Source of the DNA: Chloroflexota bacterium
GTDB taxonomy: Bacteria; Chloroflexota; Anaerolineae; UBA4142; SHND01
Assembly (NCBI GenBank): GCA_016209205.1
Contig: JACQWQ010000072.1
Location: 1 to 64,000 of the forward strand
Direction of reading: 5' to 3'
Length of the DNA stretch: 64,000 nt
Below the pieces are notes generated by a model that searched no databases, was not told the origin of the DNA, and was given only the letters and a program-made list of their open reading frames with translations. The number at the start of each line of letters is the position of its first letter. Position 1 is the first letter of the stretch. The position numbers were made by a program, and so were the translations under genes. Below are positions 8,419-16,931 of the stretch, piece by piece.

Positions 8419-9639
8419 CTATCCCTTGCACCCCACGCGCAGGCGAAAGTACACTTTGCGATTCTGTTCGCCGGAGGGCAGCGATTGACCCGAAGCCAAT
8501 CTCGGCGTAAAGCGATATTCGCCGGGCAGCGTGTGCGACTTGGAGGCAAGGGTCCAATTGTTGAGGGCGGGGATTTCCGTGCCGGTCGGCGTACTGGAAT
8601 AGATGTGATCCACGCGCCAGCGCGGGTGTGTGATGCTATCCGCTTTGCCGCTGTCAATGATTACTTGGGCAACGCGAATCTTTTTGTCGTACGTGTGGTC
8701 GGGGAGCTGCGCCGTCCAGAATTTGTATTCGGGTTCATAAGTCGCAGTTTGCGCCACCTCGTCGCCCTCGCTCACGACATAAACGTTCACTTCATCATGC
8801 GCCGCCACGCAAACGCCTCCCGTGGTGTCTGCCGTGAACGTTTGATTCTTTTGGATGGCTTTGAGCGCGGAATTCGAGGCATCCGGGATGGTCTGAGAGC
8901 CGCTCGCTTTGCACGTCCCCAGCTGTGGTTGGATATCAACTTGATATGTGCCACTGTTTGTAGATTCCCATAGCAGCACGATCAAAGTCCCCGGGCAGAT
9001 CCAAATCTTTTTGGGCGCTTTGCTGGGGGGCGTGCCCATGAGCGATGCCGTATAGATGCCGACGCCCAACGTCATGGTTGCGTAGCATTCCTCTCTGCCG
9101 ATTTCACCCGTTTGATCGGCGACGATGGAAAGCCCTGCCAGCGGTCCGTCGGGGACGGTCCAGCTGCCCGCATCCGTTTTGAAATTTCCGGTTGCAAAGT
9201 CCAACCAGCCGCGTTCCTTGATTTCGAAAGGAATCGCTTTGGCTGCACCGCGCTTGGGCGGGAGCGGCAAGAAATCAGGGCGCACGGCGAAAAAGAGGTT
9301 GAGGGTGATGTAGCCGGTGCGCAAATCGTACTCGCCGCCGCTGCGTTTCAGATCAAAGTCGCGCGCGCTGAGCTGCAATCCTTCGACCTCGAGGCACTCG
9401 AGCATTCCATCGCGGTCAATATCAAAGGGAATCCGCAGCGGGTCCAGTGAAACCGCAATATCTTGAATCAGGACGTGCGCGAGATTCTTGTTCCTGGTCG
9501 GCTCGAAACGCAGCGTCCAATAGCCGCTGCCGCGCGCCGTCACCCCCCTGCCCCCTTCCGGCGTCGGGTAAACAAAAGCCCGTAACGACATCGGGAGTTC
9601 GAGGGTTAAAGGTAAAGCTCTCTGACTTTGCATTTTCAT
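8419..9639 (-). CDS. Unknown protein, paralogue of the gene at 25844-27043
   Basis: 406 residues, with the start at 9639 chosen because GGAGG lies eight bases upstream; a longer reading begins inside the leader. It shares long stretches with the 399-residue protein at 25844: LPLTLELPM, VYPTPEGGRGV, IPFDIDRDGMLEC, YEPEYKFWTAQLPDHTYD, PGEYRFTPRLASG. There is no signal peptide or membrane segment. It contains several Cys in its middle third that are not all shared. The order of beta-rich, Trp-containing blocks suggests a multi-domain beta protein, perhaps a structural or shell component. I do not recognise the family. A promoter and terminator-like leader precede it. Confidence 0.75.
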   Translation of the reverse strand: MKMQSQRALPLTLELPMSLRAFVYPTPEGGRGVTARGSGYWTLRFEPTRNKNLAHVLIQDIAVSLDPLRIPFDIDRDGMLECLEVEGLQLSARDFDLKRSGGEYDLRTGYITLNLFFAVRPDFLPLPPKRGAAKAIPFEIKERGWLDFATGNFKTDAGSWTVPDGPLAGLSIVADQTGEIGREECYATMTLGVGIYTASLMGTPPSKAPKKIWICPGTLIVLLWESTNSGTYQVDIQPQLGTCKASGSQTIPDASNSALKAIQKNQTFTADTTGGVCVAAHDEVNVYVVSEGDEVAQTATYEPEYKFWTAQLPDHTYDKKIRVAQVIIDSGKADSITHPRWRVDHIYSSTPTGTEIPALNNWTLASKSHTLPGEYRFTPRLASGQSLPSGEQNRKVYFRLRVGCKG

Positions 9640-9651
9640 ATATGTTGCCTC

Positions 9652-9687
9652 CGGGAAAAAACAAGACCGACTCTTGATAGAGTCGGT
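9652..9687 (-). terminator. Terminator-like hairpin in the leader of the 8419-9639 gene
   Basis: ACCGACTCT (9-bp stem, loop ATCA on the minus strand) with TTGTTTTTT downstream ends exactly where the GGAGG of the gene begins. A promoter lies upstream (TATAAT at 9770-9765), and no gene lies between. It could therefore act as an attenuator. Confidence 0.65.
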
Positions 9688-9689
9688 CC

Positions 9690-9770
9690 GGTAACTCGCT
9701 GCACGGCGCTTGCAAGAATCCCAACCAATGGGATCCCCGTTACACCACAAGGTCGTGCTCGAACATTATA
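9690..9770 (-). promoter_or_regulatory. Promoter -10 and structured leader of the 8419-9639 gene
   Basis: TATAAT at 9770-9765. The leader then contains GCACG..CGTGC and CTTG..CAAG pairings enclosing an ATCCCA..TGGGAT hairpin. GCACGACCTTGT is shared with the leader of the paralogue (27.25 kb). No clear -35 is seen. Structure predicted by eye. Confidence 0.5.
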
Positions 9771-9850
9771 CGACGAATTTCGCGGGCAAGCTCCCTCGGA
9801 TAAGCGGCGCGTCGGCTTCATCGCCGATTCGAAAATAACCTCTCACTGTT

Positions 9851-9933
9851 GGTAAATGAGTTGCACTCATTTACCGATGGTGGGCGGAGTTGAACTCCGC
9901 AGTGGTGCGAGCACAGCAGTTGGACTGCTGTGC
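9851..9933. repeat. Three successive hairpins with AGT-TGN-ACT tips
   Basis: GGTAAATGAGT with loop TGC (9851-9875, 11-bp stem), GCGGAGT with loop TGA (9884-9900, 7-bp stem) and GCACAGCAGT with loop TGG (9911-9933, 10-bp stem) follow each other. All three keep AGT..ACT at the tip while the outer stem differs but stays fully paired. GCCATCAAGGA follows, as at 32.37 kb. Short CGCGAATC units lie at 9968-10002. Confidence 0.8.
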
Positions 9934-10055
9934 CATCAAGGAGAACGTGCTGGTTGAGTTGCGGACGAAAAACGCGAATCTCCGCGAATCTTGGCGAATC
10001 TAAAAGGATCCAAAACATTGGGTATCTTACAATGACAAGTCGCACATTGGGTAGC

Positions 10056-10619
10056 TCATTTGAGTTTCGTGTCAAAGCAGATGGCCGTGAGCGCGCCGTT
10101 GCCCAGCAGACCATTCGGCGTACCGGCAGAGTTTTTGTTTCCCGCGAGCTTGAACGTGGTCGTCGCGCCGTTGGAAGGAATCTTGCGCGCAATGGTCATG
10201 GCGCTGGCGATGATGACGCCTTCGTCGTTATCCGCGTTTGCCGTGAATTCGTACGAGCGAATGCTGTCCACAATGCGCCCGTTCCCTTTCCACAAGTGAA
10301 TCGAGTATTGGCCCGCGCCGTTGTGATGTGCCTGCACGTTGCCGAATAGGAGGCAGGTCCATTGATTCGTCCCCGACGGTTTGACGTTCAGCGTCAGAAT
10401 CGTGGTCGCGTCGGTCAAGCCATCCACGCCGATAATGTCCGGCGCGTTCGTTGTGGACGCCGTGGTTCCCCCGCCCGCTTCTGGCGCCGCATTGTAGATG
10501 CGCACCGGCGGATCATTTGCCGCTTGTGCCCACCATGCATTGACGCCGAGCGAAAGCAATAGCGCGACGCCCAGCACGATGTTCCAGAGCATGAATAATT
10601 TGTTGAGTTTGGTGTTCAT
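10056..10619 (-). CDS. Small exported protein of unknown function
   Basis: 187 residues. N-terminal signal segment LWNIVLGVALLLSLGVNAWWAQA, then a predicted beta-rich domain with two Cys (WTCLLFGNV and LTAICFDTKL). It overlaps the preceding S74-domain gene by four bases (ATGA), so translation is probably coupled and the products may work together on the cell surface. No recognisable family. Confidence 0.75.
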   Translation of the reverse strand: MNTKLNKLFMLWNIVLGVALLLSLGVNAWWAQAANDPPVRIYNAAPEAGGGTTASTTNAPDIIGVDGLTDATTILTLNVKPSGTNQWTCLLFGNVQAHHNGAGQYSIHLWKGNGRIVDSIRSYEFTANADNDEGVIIASAMTIARKIPSNGATTTFKLAGNKNSAGTPNGLLGNGALTAICFDTKLK

Positions 10620-11920
10620 TTCTGTTTCTTCCTTTGCACATATCGTCCCAGTCCCACACCCGTCGCCAATGCGGCGGCTGTGAGGAGCGAGGCGAGTGGA
10701 ATTGAAAATGGAACCGCGAACGCGAGCGAATCATCGTTCGCCGTCGTTTCGCGCGGCGTTCCCTTTTCCAACGCGGCGACGCGCGTTTCCAGCGCGGCAA
10801 TCTGTTTGTCCTTTTCCCGGACGATTTCGTACAACCCTTGAATCGCCGCAAGCGCGACGCCATCCGCGTCCACTGTACTGATATGTGTGTCATCCTCGCC
10901 CACCGCGAACGCGGTATAGAAATCCTGCGCAGTCGGTCCGATATGTCGGATGGACGCGTCTTGGGTTTTATAGTTCCAGGTAGCGATGGGGATTTGAGTT
11001 AGGCGCGCCAATACCTCCCGTCCGTCCGTAGGGGCAAAATTATTCTTGAGCTGGCGGTCGCTGACTGAAGACCATGAGCCGGAACCGGCTGCCAAATAAG
11101 AGCCGGTCGAGAGGTCGCTGCTGCTGTAGAAATACACCCCGCCGCTCGCGCGGATGCGCCACCGGTTGTCGGTGTTACAAGTGATGTCGGCATCGGTCGC
11201 GTCACCCCAAACAAAGCAACCTTGATTGCTGGCTTTCGCGCGGCGGCCCGCGGCGAAACTATAGTAGCCATTCGCGCCGTTGTCGTAGCCCCCGGGAATG
11301 GCAGCATAAAAGCCGTCGGCGTTGTTGCTGTAGCCACCGCCGACGGTGGCGCTGTTGTTGGCGGTGTTGCTATTGCCCCCGGCGACGGTGGCATAGTCGC
11401 CGCTGGCAGTATTGTAAAAGCCTCCGCCAATGACCGTGTAGCGGGCGGCAGCCTTGTTGCTTATACCCCCGCCGACGGTGGCGTAGGAGGCATCTGCGGG
11501 ATCGCTATTATTGTTCCCTGCCTGATTGTTGTATCCGCCTCCCACCGTGCCATAGTTGTCGGTCACGCCGTTCGTCCAGCCAGCCGCGCCTCCACCGCCA
11601 ATCGTCGCTCCATACGCACCCGATGTCACGACATTGTCCTTGTAGCCGCCGATGATATTCGGGCTGGTGGTTTTCGGCTCCAATTTCAGCACGCGCTGGT
11701 TGTTTACCTTGACAATCAATGCTTTGTTGTTGGTCGTGCCCAAAAAGCTGCGCGCACTGATGCTGTTGCCCTGGACCGTCCAAGGCGCCGCCGCCTCCGG
11801 TGCGAGGTTGGGGTTTGCCGCGTTCGTCGGCTGCGCCATCGGGTTCAGCATCCACACGAGAGCAAAGGTCATGAACGCGATGGCGACAAATACTGGAACG
11901 GATTTGCTTTGTGTTTTCAT
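10616..11920 (-). CDS. YadA-head-like surface protein with peptidase S74 (intramolecular chaperone) domain and C-terminal membrane anchor
   Basis: 434 residues from the ATG at 11920 (GGAGGA upstream). Signal-type segment near the start, then about 150 residues of head repeats (YATVGGGxxNxA-x-G-x pattern). At about 285-365 there is an intramolecular chaperone / S74 domain (SDRQLKNNF, WNYK, HIGPTAQDFY). A coiled coil (EIVREKDKQIAALETRVAAL) follows, and a final hydrophobic helix with a basic tail (GRYVQRKKQK). S74 domains, best known from phage tail spikes, trimerise and often cut themselves off; here the Ser and Lys of SDRQLK are present. The head-chaperone-coiled-coil-anchor order suggests a trimeric surface fibre. 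Shares its N-terminal third with the gene at 12031. Confidence 0.85.
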   Translation of the reverse strand: MKTQSKSVPVFVAIAFMTFALVWMLNPMAQPTNAANPNLAPEAAAPWTVQGNSISARSFLGTTNNKALIVKVNNQRVLKLEPKTTSPNIIGGYKDNVVTSGAYGATIGGGGAAGWTNGVTDNYGTVGGGYNNQAGNNNSDPADASYATVGGGISNKAAARYTVIGGGFYNTASGDYATVAGGNSNTANNSATVGGGYSNNADGFYAAIPGGYDNGANGYYSFAAGRRAKASNQGCFVWGDATDADITCNTDNRWRIRASGGVYFYSSSDLSTGSYLAAGSGSWSSVSDRQLKNNFAPTDGREVLARLTQIPIATWNYKTQDASIRHIGPTAQDFYTAFAVGEDDTHISTVDADGVALAAIQGLYEIVREKDKQIAALETRVAALEKGTPRETTANDDSLAFAVPFSIPLASLLTAAALATGVGLGRYVQRKKQK

Positions 11921-12030
11921 TTTTGAGTCCTCCACTAACCTCATCCCCTGCCCCCTCTTCTTGTAGGAGAGGGGAGAGGGTACATTTTCATCTAACTTAA
12001 TTCCTTGCAACAACTATTGCGCGGTAGTAT

Positions 12031-13065
12031 CTACCACGCCACTTCCGCCGTGCGCACCGTGGCGACCCAGCGCACGGTGGTGTTTGCCGTACCATTGACG
12101 TGGATGATGAGCGCGTCAAAGAGGTTGTTCAAGTTGACGTCAACATTCCAACTGGCATCATCTTCGCCCAGCGTCGTCACCGCCGGCGCGCCGACGAAAG
12201 CCAGTGCGCTGCCGATGTTCTTGATTACCCCGCGAATGTGGTAGCCCGCAGTGGCTCCGGCTTCGGCGCTTCCAATCACCAGAATGTCGAAAGTGAATCT
12301 GCGACCGCTCGCGACAGTGAGGCGATCGTCAATGCCGTCGAGAAACAACTCGGTCGTCCCCGCGTCGGTTGTCGTGTTGCGGAGGATGTAGACCGAGGTC
12401 TGGGCATCCCCGCTGTTTACAAACTTGCCACTGGCGTAAGCCATCTCGCCATAGTGGCTAGCCGAGCCATACTCTCCCCCTGGGACAGTGGCGACGAGTC
12501 CGGTGGCGCTGTTCACAAAGCCCCCGCCGACGGTGGCGAAGGCGTTACTGGCGGTGTTGCTCCCGCCCCCGCTGACGGTGGCATAAAGCTCGCCGGCGGT
12601 GTTGCTCGCGCCCCCGCCGACGGTGGCGCCGACCGTGTCACTCGTGGTGCCGGCGTTGTCGCCCGCCTGATTATTCATTCCCCCGCCCACCGTGCCATAG
12701 TCGTCGGTCACGCGATTCGTTGATCCATTCCTTCCACCACCGCCAACTGTCGCGCCATACGCGCCGCTCGTCACACTGTTGTCTTTGTAGCCGCCGATGA
12801 TGTTCGGGCTGGTGCTGTTCGGCTCGAGTTTCAGCGCGCGCTGCTTGTTGACTTTGAATACCAACGGTTGATCGTTCTTGGTGCCCAAGTAGTTGTTTGC
12901 GCCAATGTTGTTGCCCTTGAGATACCAGGGCACTGGAGACGCCTCGGGCACCGCCGCGTTTTCCGCGTGCGTTGGCGGCGTTGTTGAACTCTGCATCCAC
13001 ACCAGTGCCAACCCTATGAACGCGACGATGATAAACCATGGCGCGAATTTGCTTTGTGTTTTCAT
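12031..13065 (-). CDS. YadA-head-like exported surface protein
   Basis: 344 residues. It begins MKTQSKF like the neighbour at 10616 (MKTQSKS), and shares the NNQRVLKLEP-like and TSPNIIGGYKDN blocks and the GGG-repeat head (ATVGGGASNTAGELYATVSG). The C-terminal 130 residues differ: instead of S74 and coiled coil there is a beta-rich domain (ELFLDGIDDRLTVASGRRFT to the end). AAGGAG precedes the ATG. Probably a surface fibre subunit made by duplication and C-terminal exchange. Confidence 0.8.
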   Translation of the reverse strand: MKTQSKFAPWFIIVAFIGLALVWMQSSTTPPTHAENAAVPEASPVPWYLKGNNIGANNYLGTKNDQPLVFKVNKQRALKLEPNSTSPNIIGGYKDNSVTSGAYGATVGGGGRNGSTNRVTDDYGTVGGGMNNQAGDNAGTTSDTVGATVGGGASNTAGELYATVSGGGSNTASNAFATVGGGFVNSATGLVATVPGGEYGSASHYGEMAYASGKFVNSGDAQTSVYILRNTTTDAGTTELFLDGIDDRLTVASGRRFTFDILVIGSAEAGATAGYHIRGVIKNIGSALAFVGAPAVTTLGEDDASWNVDVNLNNLFDALIIHVNGTANTTVRWVATVRTAEVAW

Positions 13066-13084
13066 TTCGAACTTCTCCTTGCGA

Positions 13085-13300
13085 GAGCCCCATCACGCGC
13101 GGCGTGATGCCCAATGACAGAAACTTTGCCAACGCGAATCCACGCGAATCCATGCGAATCCCTCAATCCTTCGGGACAGGTCTACGCGAAGTATTTTGGG
13201 TTCTCATGAATTCGCGAAAATTCGTTTTGATTCGCGCCAATTCGCGTTTTCCGTCCGAGAAATCGAGCAGAACACCGGAAGTTTCTGAGCAGCAGCCGCA
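13085..13300. repeat. Long dispersed repeat, copy 2 (inverted relative to 7085-7345)
   Basis: Complement of the 7.1-kb element: CCCCATCACGCGCGGCGTGAT, CAGAAACTTTGCC, CGCGAATCCACGCGAATCC, CCCTCAATCCTTCGGGACAGG, and AACACCGGAAGTTTCTGAGC at the right end. It fills the gap between two genes of the surface island. Confidence 0.7.
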
Positions 13301-13304
13301 GCGC

Positions 13305-15095
13305 CTATTGCGCGGTAATGTCCGCCGCGCACGCGTCCGCCGCCGATTCGCCCGCCGCGTTGTACGCGCGCACGTCAAAATGGTATTGCACGCCCGGTGT
13401 TAAATTCTTGAGCACCTTGCTCCGCGCCGACGTTGCAAGGTTATCCACCTCGAGACTGGTTACACCCTGATAAATACGGAACCCCTGTATCGGTCGGTCC
13501 ACCACCACAAAGCTCGAATACTGCCATTTAACTTGCACTTCTGCAGCGCCAGACACGGTTGCGGTGCAGCCCGTCGGCGCGGCAGGGGGTTGAACTTGAT
13601 TTCCACCACCGCCGCCGCTGATCGTCAGCGTGCCGTTTTGCGTGTTATTGGTCTCGTTCGATTCCGCCACATCATTGTCGGCATCCACCACCGCGCGCCA
13701 GTGCATTTCACCGCGATCCCTGTACGTATAATGCGTGGGGCATCGGTTGCCCATCGTCGCGTTTGCTGCCAATCCCGGAAAATCCATGCTGCATCCAACT
13801 TCATCTGACCGTCCGTGCGGATACCAGCGTACAGTGAATGGTGATTGTGCCGTCGCTGCGCCGGTGTTGCGGATGCTCAAGATAATCTCTACTTCGCCGG
13901 ATTGGTTAAGTGGGTTGACCTGCACCGAGTCAATCACGAGGTCCGGTCTGTTTGCCCCTCCATTGTTTCCGGACTCTGCCGCCGTCGTCACATCCGCCGC
14001 GCAGCCATCCACCGGCGATTCGCCAAAGGCGTTAAACGCGCGGACTTCGATGTGATAGCGCGTCGCGGCGTTCAAATTGTCCACCGGCGCAACGCGCGCT
14101 TGCCCGCCTGCTGTCGCCACGCGCTGCGTGCGCGTGATATAGATGTTGAATCCGCCCGCGTTGCCGCTGTAATCCCATTGCATTAGGACGTGGTGGGCGG
14201 TCACTTCGCTCACGCGGCAATTCGTCGGCGCGGGCGGCGCATCTCCTTGCTGTCCCTGTCCACTCCCGCCGCCTTGATTGTTACCGCCACCCTGATTGTT
14301 GTTGTCGCCTTGATTGTTGCCATCTGCTTGATTGTTCGTCACCGTCACGGTTGCGGTGTAATCGCGCGCGCTGCCGTCTTGAAAGACCACGTGCAGGACA
14401 AACGTCGTATTCGCGGACAAGTTGCACTGCTGTCGTTCTTCGTGTCCCGTGACGCCCGCACCCTCAAAGTAAATTTCGCGTACCCCATCCACGTCCCAGC
14501 GCAAGGTGGTGCATTGCCCGGCTTGGACGCTGGTCGGGTTCGCAACAAAGCTGACGCTTGCGCCGGAGGGGGGGGGCAGGGGGGGGGGCTGCTGCGCGGG
14601 AGGCGGATTGGCGGAAGATGGCAGTTGCGGGACCGGCGTTGCGGGGTCATCCGCCGCGGGCGCGTCGCTCAAATTAGTGACGCCAACTACGCGAATGACC
14701 GCTGGCGCGCTTTTGGTCCCGGCGCGATTGGCGGCTGCCACCGCGATGGTGTGAACGCCTTTGGTCTGAAGCGTGACCGGAAAAGAGGTAGAGAAAACCG
14801 GCTGCCCGGCGGCTTGGATTGTTTCGCCGCCCTGTCCGTCCACCGAATACCCGACGCGCGCGATACCCGCTGTATCATTCGCGGTGGTGTGAACGGTGAA
14901 CGCTTGTCCGACGCGGACGCGTGCGCCGTTCAGGGGCCAGGTGATCGAGACCGTGGGTTGACTGGCAGCAGCGGGTTGTGGCTGCGAAGATGGTTGGGTT
15001 GGCGCGGCGCTGCGCGCGCGACAGGCGACGCTCAACAGCGTCAGCAGTGCGATGACCACGACGAACCAACGTGAAATGCTATGGATGATCTTCAT
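13305..15095 (-). CDS. Lipoprotein with Ig-like, fibronectin type III and CARDB-like domains
   Basis: 596 residues from the ATG at 15095 (GAGGAA upstream). FVVVIALLTLLSVAC is a lipoprotein signal. Then come an Ig-like module (about 45-145, PTVSITWPLNGARVRVGQAF), a Pro-rich linker encoded by long C-runs, an Ig-like module with two Cys, an Asn/Gln/Gly-rich spacer, and two FN3-like modules (PPAPTNCRVSEV.. and PPAAPTGCTATV.., each ending AYNAAGES-like). A CARDB-like module (DLVIDSVQVNPLNQSGEVE) lies between the FN3 modules. Modular, adhesive-looking architecture, probably exposed at the surface. The homopolymer runs near 14565-14590 are indel-prone. Confidence 0.85.
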   Translation of the reverse strand: MKIIHSISRWFVVVIALLTLLSVACRARSAAPTQPSSQPQPAAASQPTVSITWPLNGARVRVGQAFTVHTTANDTAGIARVGYSVDGQGGETIQAAGQPVFSTSFPVTLQTKGVHTIAVAAANRAGTKSAPAVIRVVGVTNLSDAPAADDPATPVPQLPSSANPPPAQQPPPLPPPSGASVSFVANPTSVQAGQCTTLRWDVDGVREIYFEGAGVTGHEERQQCNLSANTTFVLHVVFQDGSARDYTATVTVTNNQADGNNQGDNNNQGGGNNQGGGSGQGQQGDAPPAPTNCRVSEVTAHHVLMQWDYSGNAGGFNIYITRTQRVATAGGQARVAPVDNLNAATRYHIEVRAFNAFGESPVDGCAADVTTAAESGNNGGANRPDLVIDSVQVNPLNQSGEVEIILSIRNTGAATAQSPFTVRWYPHGRSDEVGCSMDFPGLAANATMGNRCPTHYTYRDRGEMHWRAVVDADNDVAESNETNNTQNGTLTISGGGGGNQVQPPAAPTGCTATVSGAAEVQVKWQYSSFVVVDRPIQGFRIYQGVTSLEVDNLATSARSKVLKNLTPGVQYHFDVRAYNAAGESAADACAADITAQ

Positions 15096-15118
15096 AGTTG
15101 TGTTCCTCTGAAAATGTG

Positions 15119-15190
15119 ACGGGTAACGGCAGTCCAACTGCCTTGGAACAAATAATGACGGGTAACGACAGCTCAACTACCTTGCAACAA
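15119..15190. repeat. GGCAGT..ACTGCC hairpin unit and a degenerate copy
   Basis: GACGGGTAACGGCAGTCCAACTGCC (15119-15142, 6-bp stem around CCA) is followed by a decayed copy, GACGGGTAACGACAGCTCAAC (15158-15178). Part of the AGT-TGN-ACT hairpin family, here read on the minus strand. Confidence 0.6.
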
Positions 15191-15203
15191 ATAGGAATTC
15201 GCT

Positions 15204-16793
15204 CTAACGTTTCGATCCCCCCAGACACGTCGCGCAATTGTCATAGCCCTTTTTGTGAGCTGCGTCGAAGTCAGAGAGAGGTTTTTTGTTGCGCGGTGAC
15301 ATCCTACCGACCCACTGGCAGCTCGGCAGATGCAGTTCGCCCGTACTTTTGTTGCCGATGTACGTTGGATTGGTAAAATAACGCGCGACGACTGTGACCG
15401 CGCCCACCGGTCTGCCGTCAATGGTTTGGGTGACGCGTACGGGATACGTCGCGCCTTCCTTGCCCTTGGCAGGCAGCCGGAGCTGCAATTCCGCCTCACA
15501 AACCTCTCCCTTGGCGAACTGAAGGTTTTCCAGTATGTAGGGTCCCGACGATTTGCACACGAGCGTCGTGATCTGTCCACCGGGTGTCGTCTCGGACACT
15601 TTGATGCCGCGCAGTTTCGCGCCTTCGAGGAAACGGCTGCGCAGACGCAAATACACTTTGCCCCCATCCTGCGGCAGCTGTCCGGGGTCTAGCTTGACGT
15701 CAACTTGACTGCCGCCGGGTCCGATGATGATTGGAAAGCTATCTTCGCCGTTTCCAATCTCATCCACCACGGTGACATTGAGCTGCGCGAGGTTATTCTC
15801 GTACTCGCGCTCCAGCACATTCGTTTCGTGCATGATGGGATCCTCATCCGAGAGCACGCGCGCAAAGAGACAAAAGTGCCCGTCGCCGCGCACGAGGGTC
15901 TCTGGACTGGGTGGACGCCAGACAAACGGACCGATGTCCAGCGCGCCTTCGTTCGGCGGCACTCCACTACCCGCGATCGCGTTGCCGTTGGTCGCGCTGC
16001 TAATCCCGTCCGCGTGCCAGGCATCGGGAAAGAGCAGGTTGGTGCCCGGGTCCGCCCAGTACAGTTCGACGGTGAACTGATTGGACGCCTTGGTGCCCGC
16101 GTTGTGTACCGTGACAAAGACATAGTTATCTTCGCCGTACTCGGGGTTCAAGCGTTCCTCACTGCGCGCCGCGTCCTTGTAAAGGTGGATGTCCGGTGAT
16201 TCAAAGGTCACGCCCGTGGTAGGAACAAGCCCGGTGTCCGCGTTGTTGTCTCGCACGTAGAGGTCAACAAAACCGGTGGTCCCATTTCCAATCAGCCCAT
16301 CCACGTAGAGATCGCCTGAATCAGCCCAACGCGCGCCCAAGCCGATCAAAAAAGTGTCACGATAGACGCCGCTCCAGTCGAGTGTGTATCCAAGAATATA
16401 GTCGCGATGACCCGTATCACTCGTCAGCCATCCCTTCACGGTTCGTTCCGCATCGCTCTCGGACGAGAACCCTCCGTGCTGATGCGCGACCGCCCACATC
16501 AGAGGACGCACACCAAACTGTTCTTGATAAGCGTCCGCTCCCTCGTTGAGATCGTTGACTCCATCAATGGTGTGTTCGGGGAGCCCTCCTCGGTCCGCCA
16601 TACGCTGCGCGTGTTCCTGCGCCGCACCGCGCAGCGCGATATTCATGCGTAGCGGGCGACGCGGCGGGTACTTGGCAGGATCATACTTGGCGCCCAGCCC
16701 GCGATCTTCCAGCGCCTTTTGCGGGTTGGCGCGCGCCTCGTTGATCAGTCGCAAGATGTCCCATTCGAGTCGCTCAAGGTCTGTCATTGCCAT
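15204..16793 (-). CDS. CAP (SCP/PR1-like) domain protein with C-terminal Cys motif
   Basis: 529 residues; ATG after GAGGAGGATTGAG. Residues about 10-170 form a CAP domain: LLINEARANP-like start (LRLINEARANPQ), AQEHAQRMADRG, MWAVAHQHGG, WLTSDTGHRDYILG. The His and acidic residues of CAP proteins are present. The middle holds beta-rich modules including a CARDB-like one (YVFVTVHNAGTKASNQFTVELYW). The last 45 residues (YIGNKSTGELHLPSCQW .. GYDNCATC) match the short Cys/His motif often found at the end of nucleases and secreted bacterial proteins. No signal peptide is visible, so export, if any, uses another route. CAP proteins are generally extracellular; the bacterial role is unclear. Confidence 0.8.
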   Translation of the reverse strand: MAMTDLERLEWDILRLINEARANPQKALEDRGLGAKYDPAKYPPRRPLRMNIALRGAAQEHAQRMADRGGLPEHTIDGVNDLNEGADAYQEQFGVRPLMWAVAHQHGGFSSESDAERTVKGWLTSDTGHRDYILGYTLDWSGVYRDTFLIGLGARWADSGDLYVDGLIGNGTTGFVDLYVRDNNADTGLVPTTGVTFESPDIHLYKDAARSEERLNPEYGEDNYVFVTVHNAGTKASNQFTVELYWADPGTNLLFPDAWHADGISSATNGNAIAGSGVPPNEGALDIGPFVWRPPSPETLVRGDGHFCLFARVLSDEDPIMHETNVLEREYENNLAQLNVTVVDEIGNGEDSFPIIIGPGGSQVDVKLDPGQLPQDGGKVYLRLRSRFLEGAKLRGIKVSETTPGGQITTLVCKSSGPYILENLQFAKGEVCEAELQLRLPAKGKEGATYPVRVTQTIDGRPVGAVTVVARYFTNPTYIGNKSTGELHLPSCQWVGRMSPRNKKPLSDFDAAHKKGYDNCATCLGGSKR

Positions 16794-16834
16794 CTCAATC
16801 CTCCTCGATGATTAACAGACTTTCGGGAATCAGT

Positions 16835-16905
16835 GATCCACGAAGGGCACGAAGGAACACTAATTTTTTCTTCGTGCATCTTGGTGTCCTTCGTGGATGA
16901 TGGGT
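16835..16905. repeat. CCACGAAGGGCACGAAGG short-period inverted arms
   Basis: TGATCCACGAAGGGCACGAAGG and, after TTTTTTC, the complementary GTGTCCTTCGTGGATGA form a long imperfect hairpin between two genes of the island. Same design as the CGCGAATC arms but a different unit. Confidence 0.7.
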
Positions 16906-16931
16906 TTATTTCCGATAATGTCTAACCAGTA

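Noticed and set aside
9690..9770. A tRNA in the leader of the 8419-9639 gene
   Set aside because: GGTGTAAC..GTTACC and the hairpins looked tRNA-like, but there is no T-loop GTTCRA, no acceptor pairing of right length and no CCA.
7085..13300. Composite transposon bounded by the two inverted repeat copies
   Set aside because: No transposase, no terminal CA/TG-type ends and no target duplication; the copies are mosaics of short repeats.
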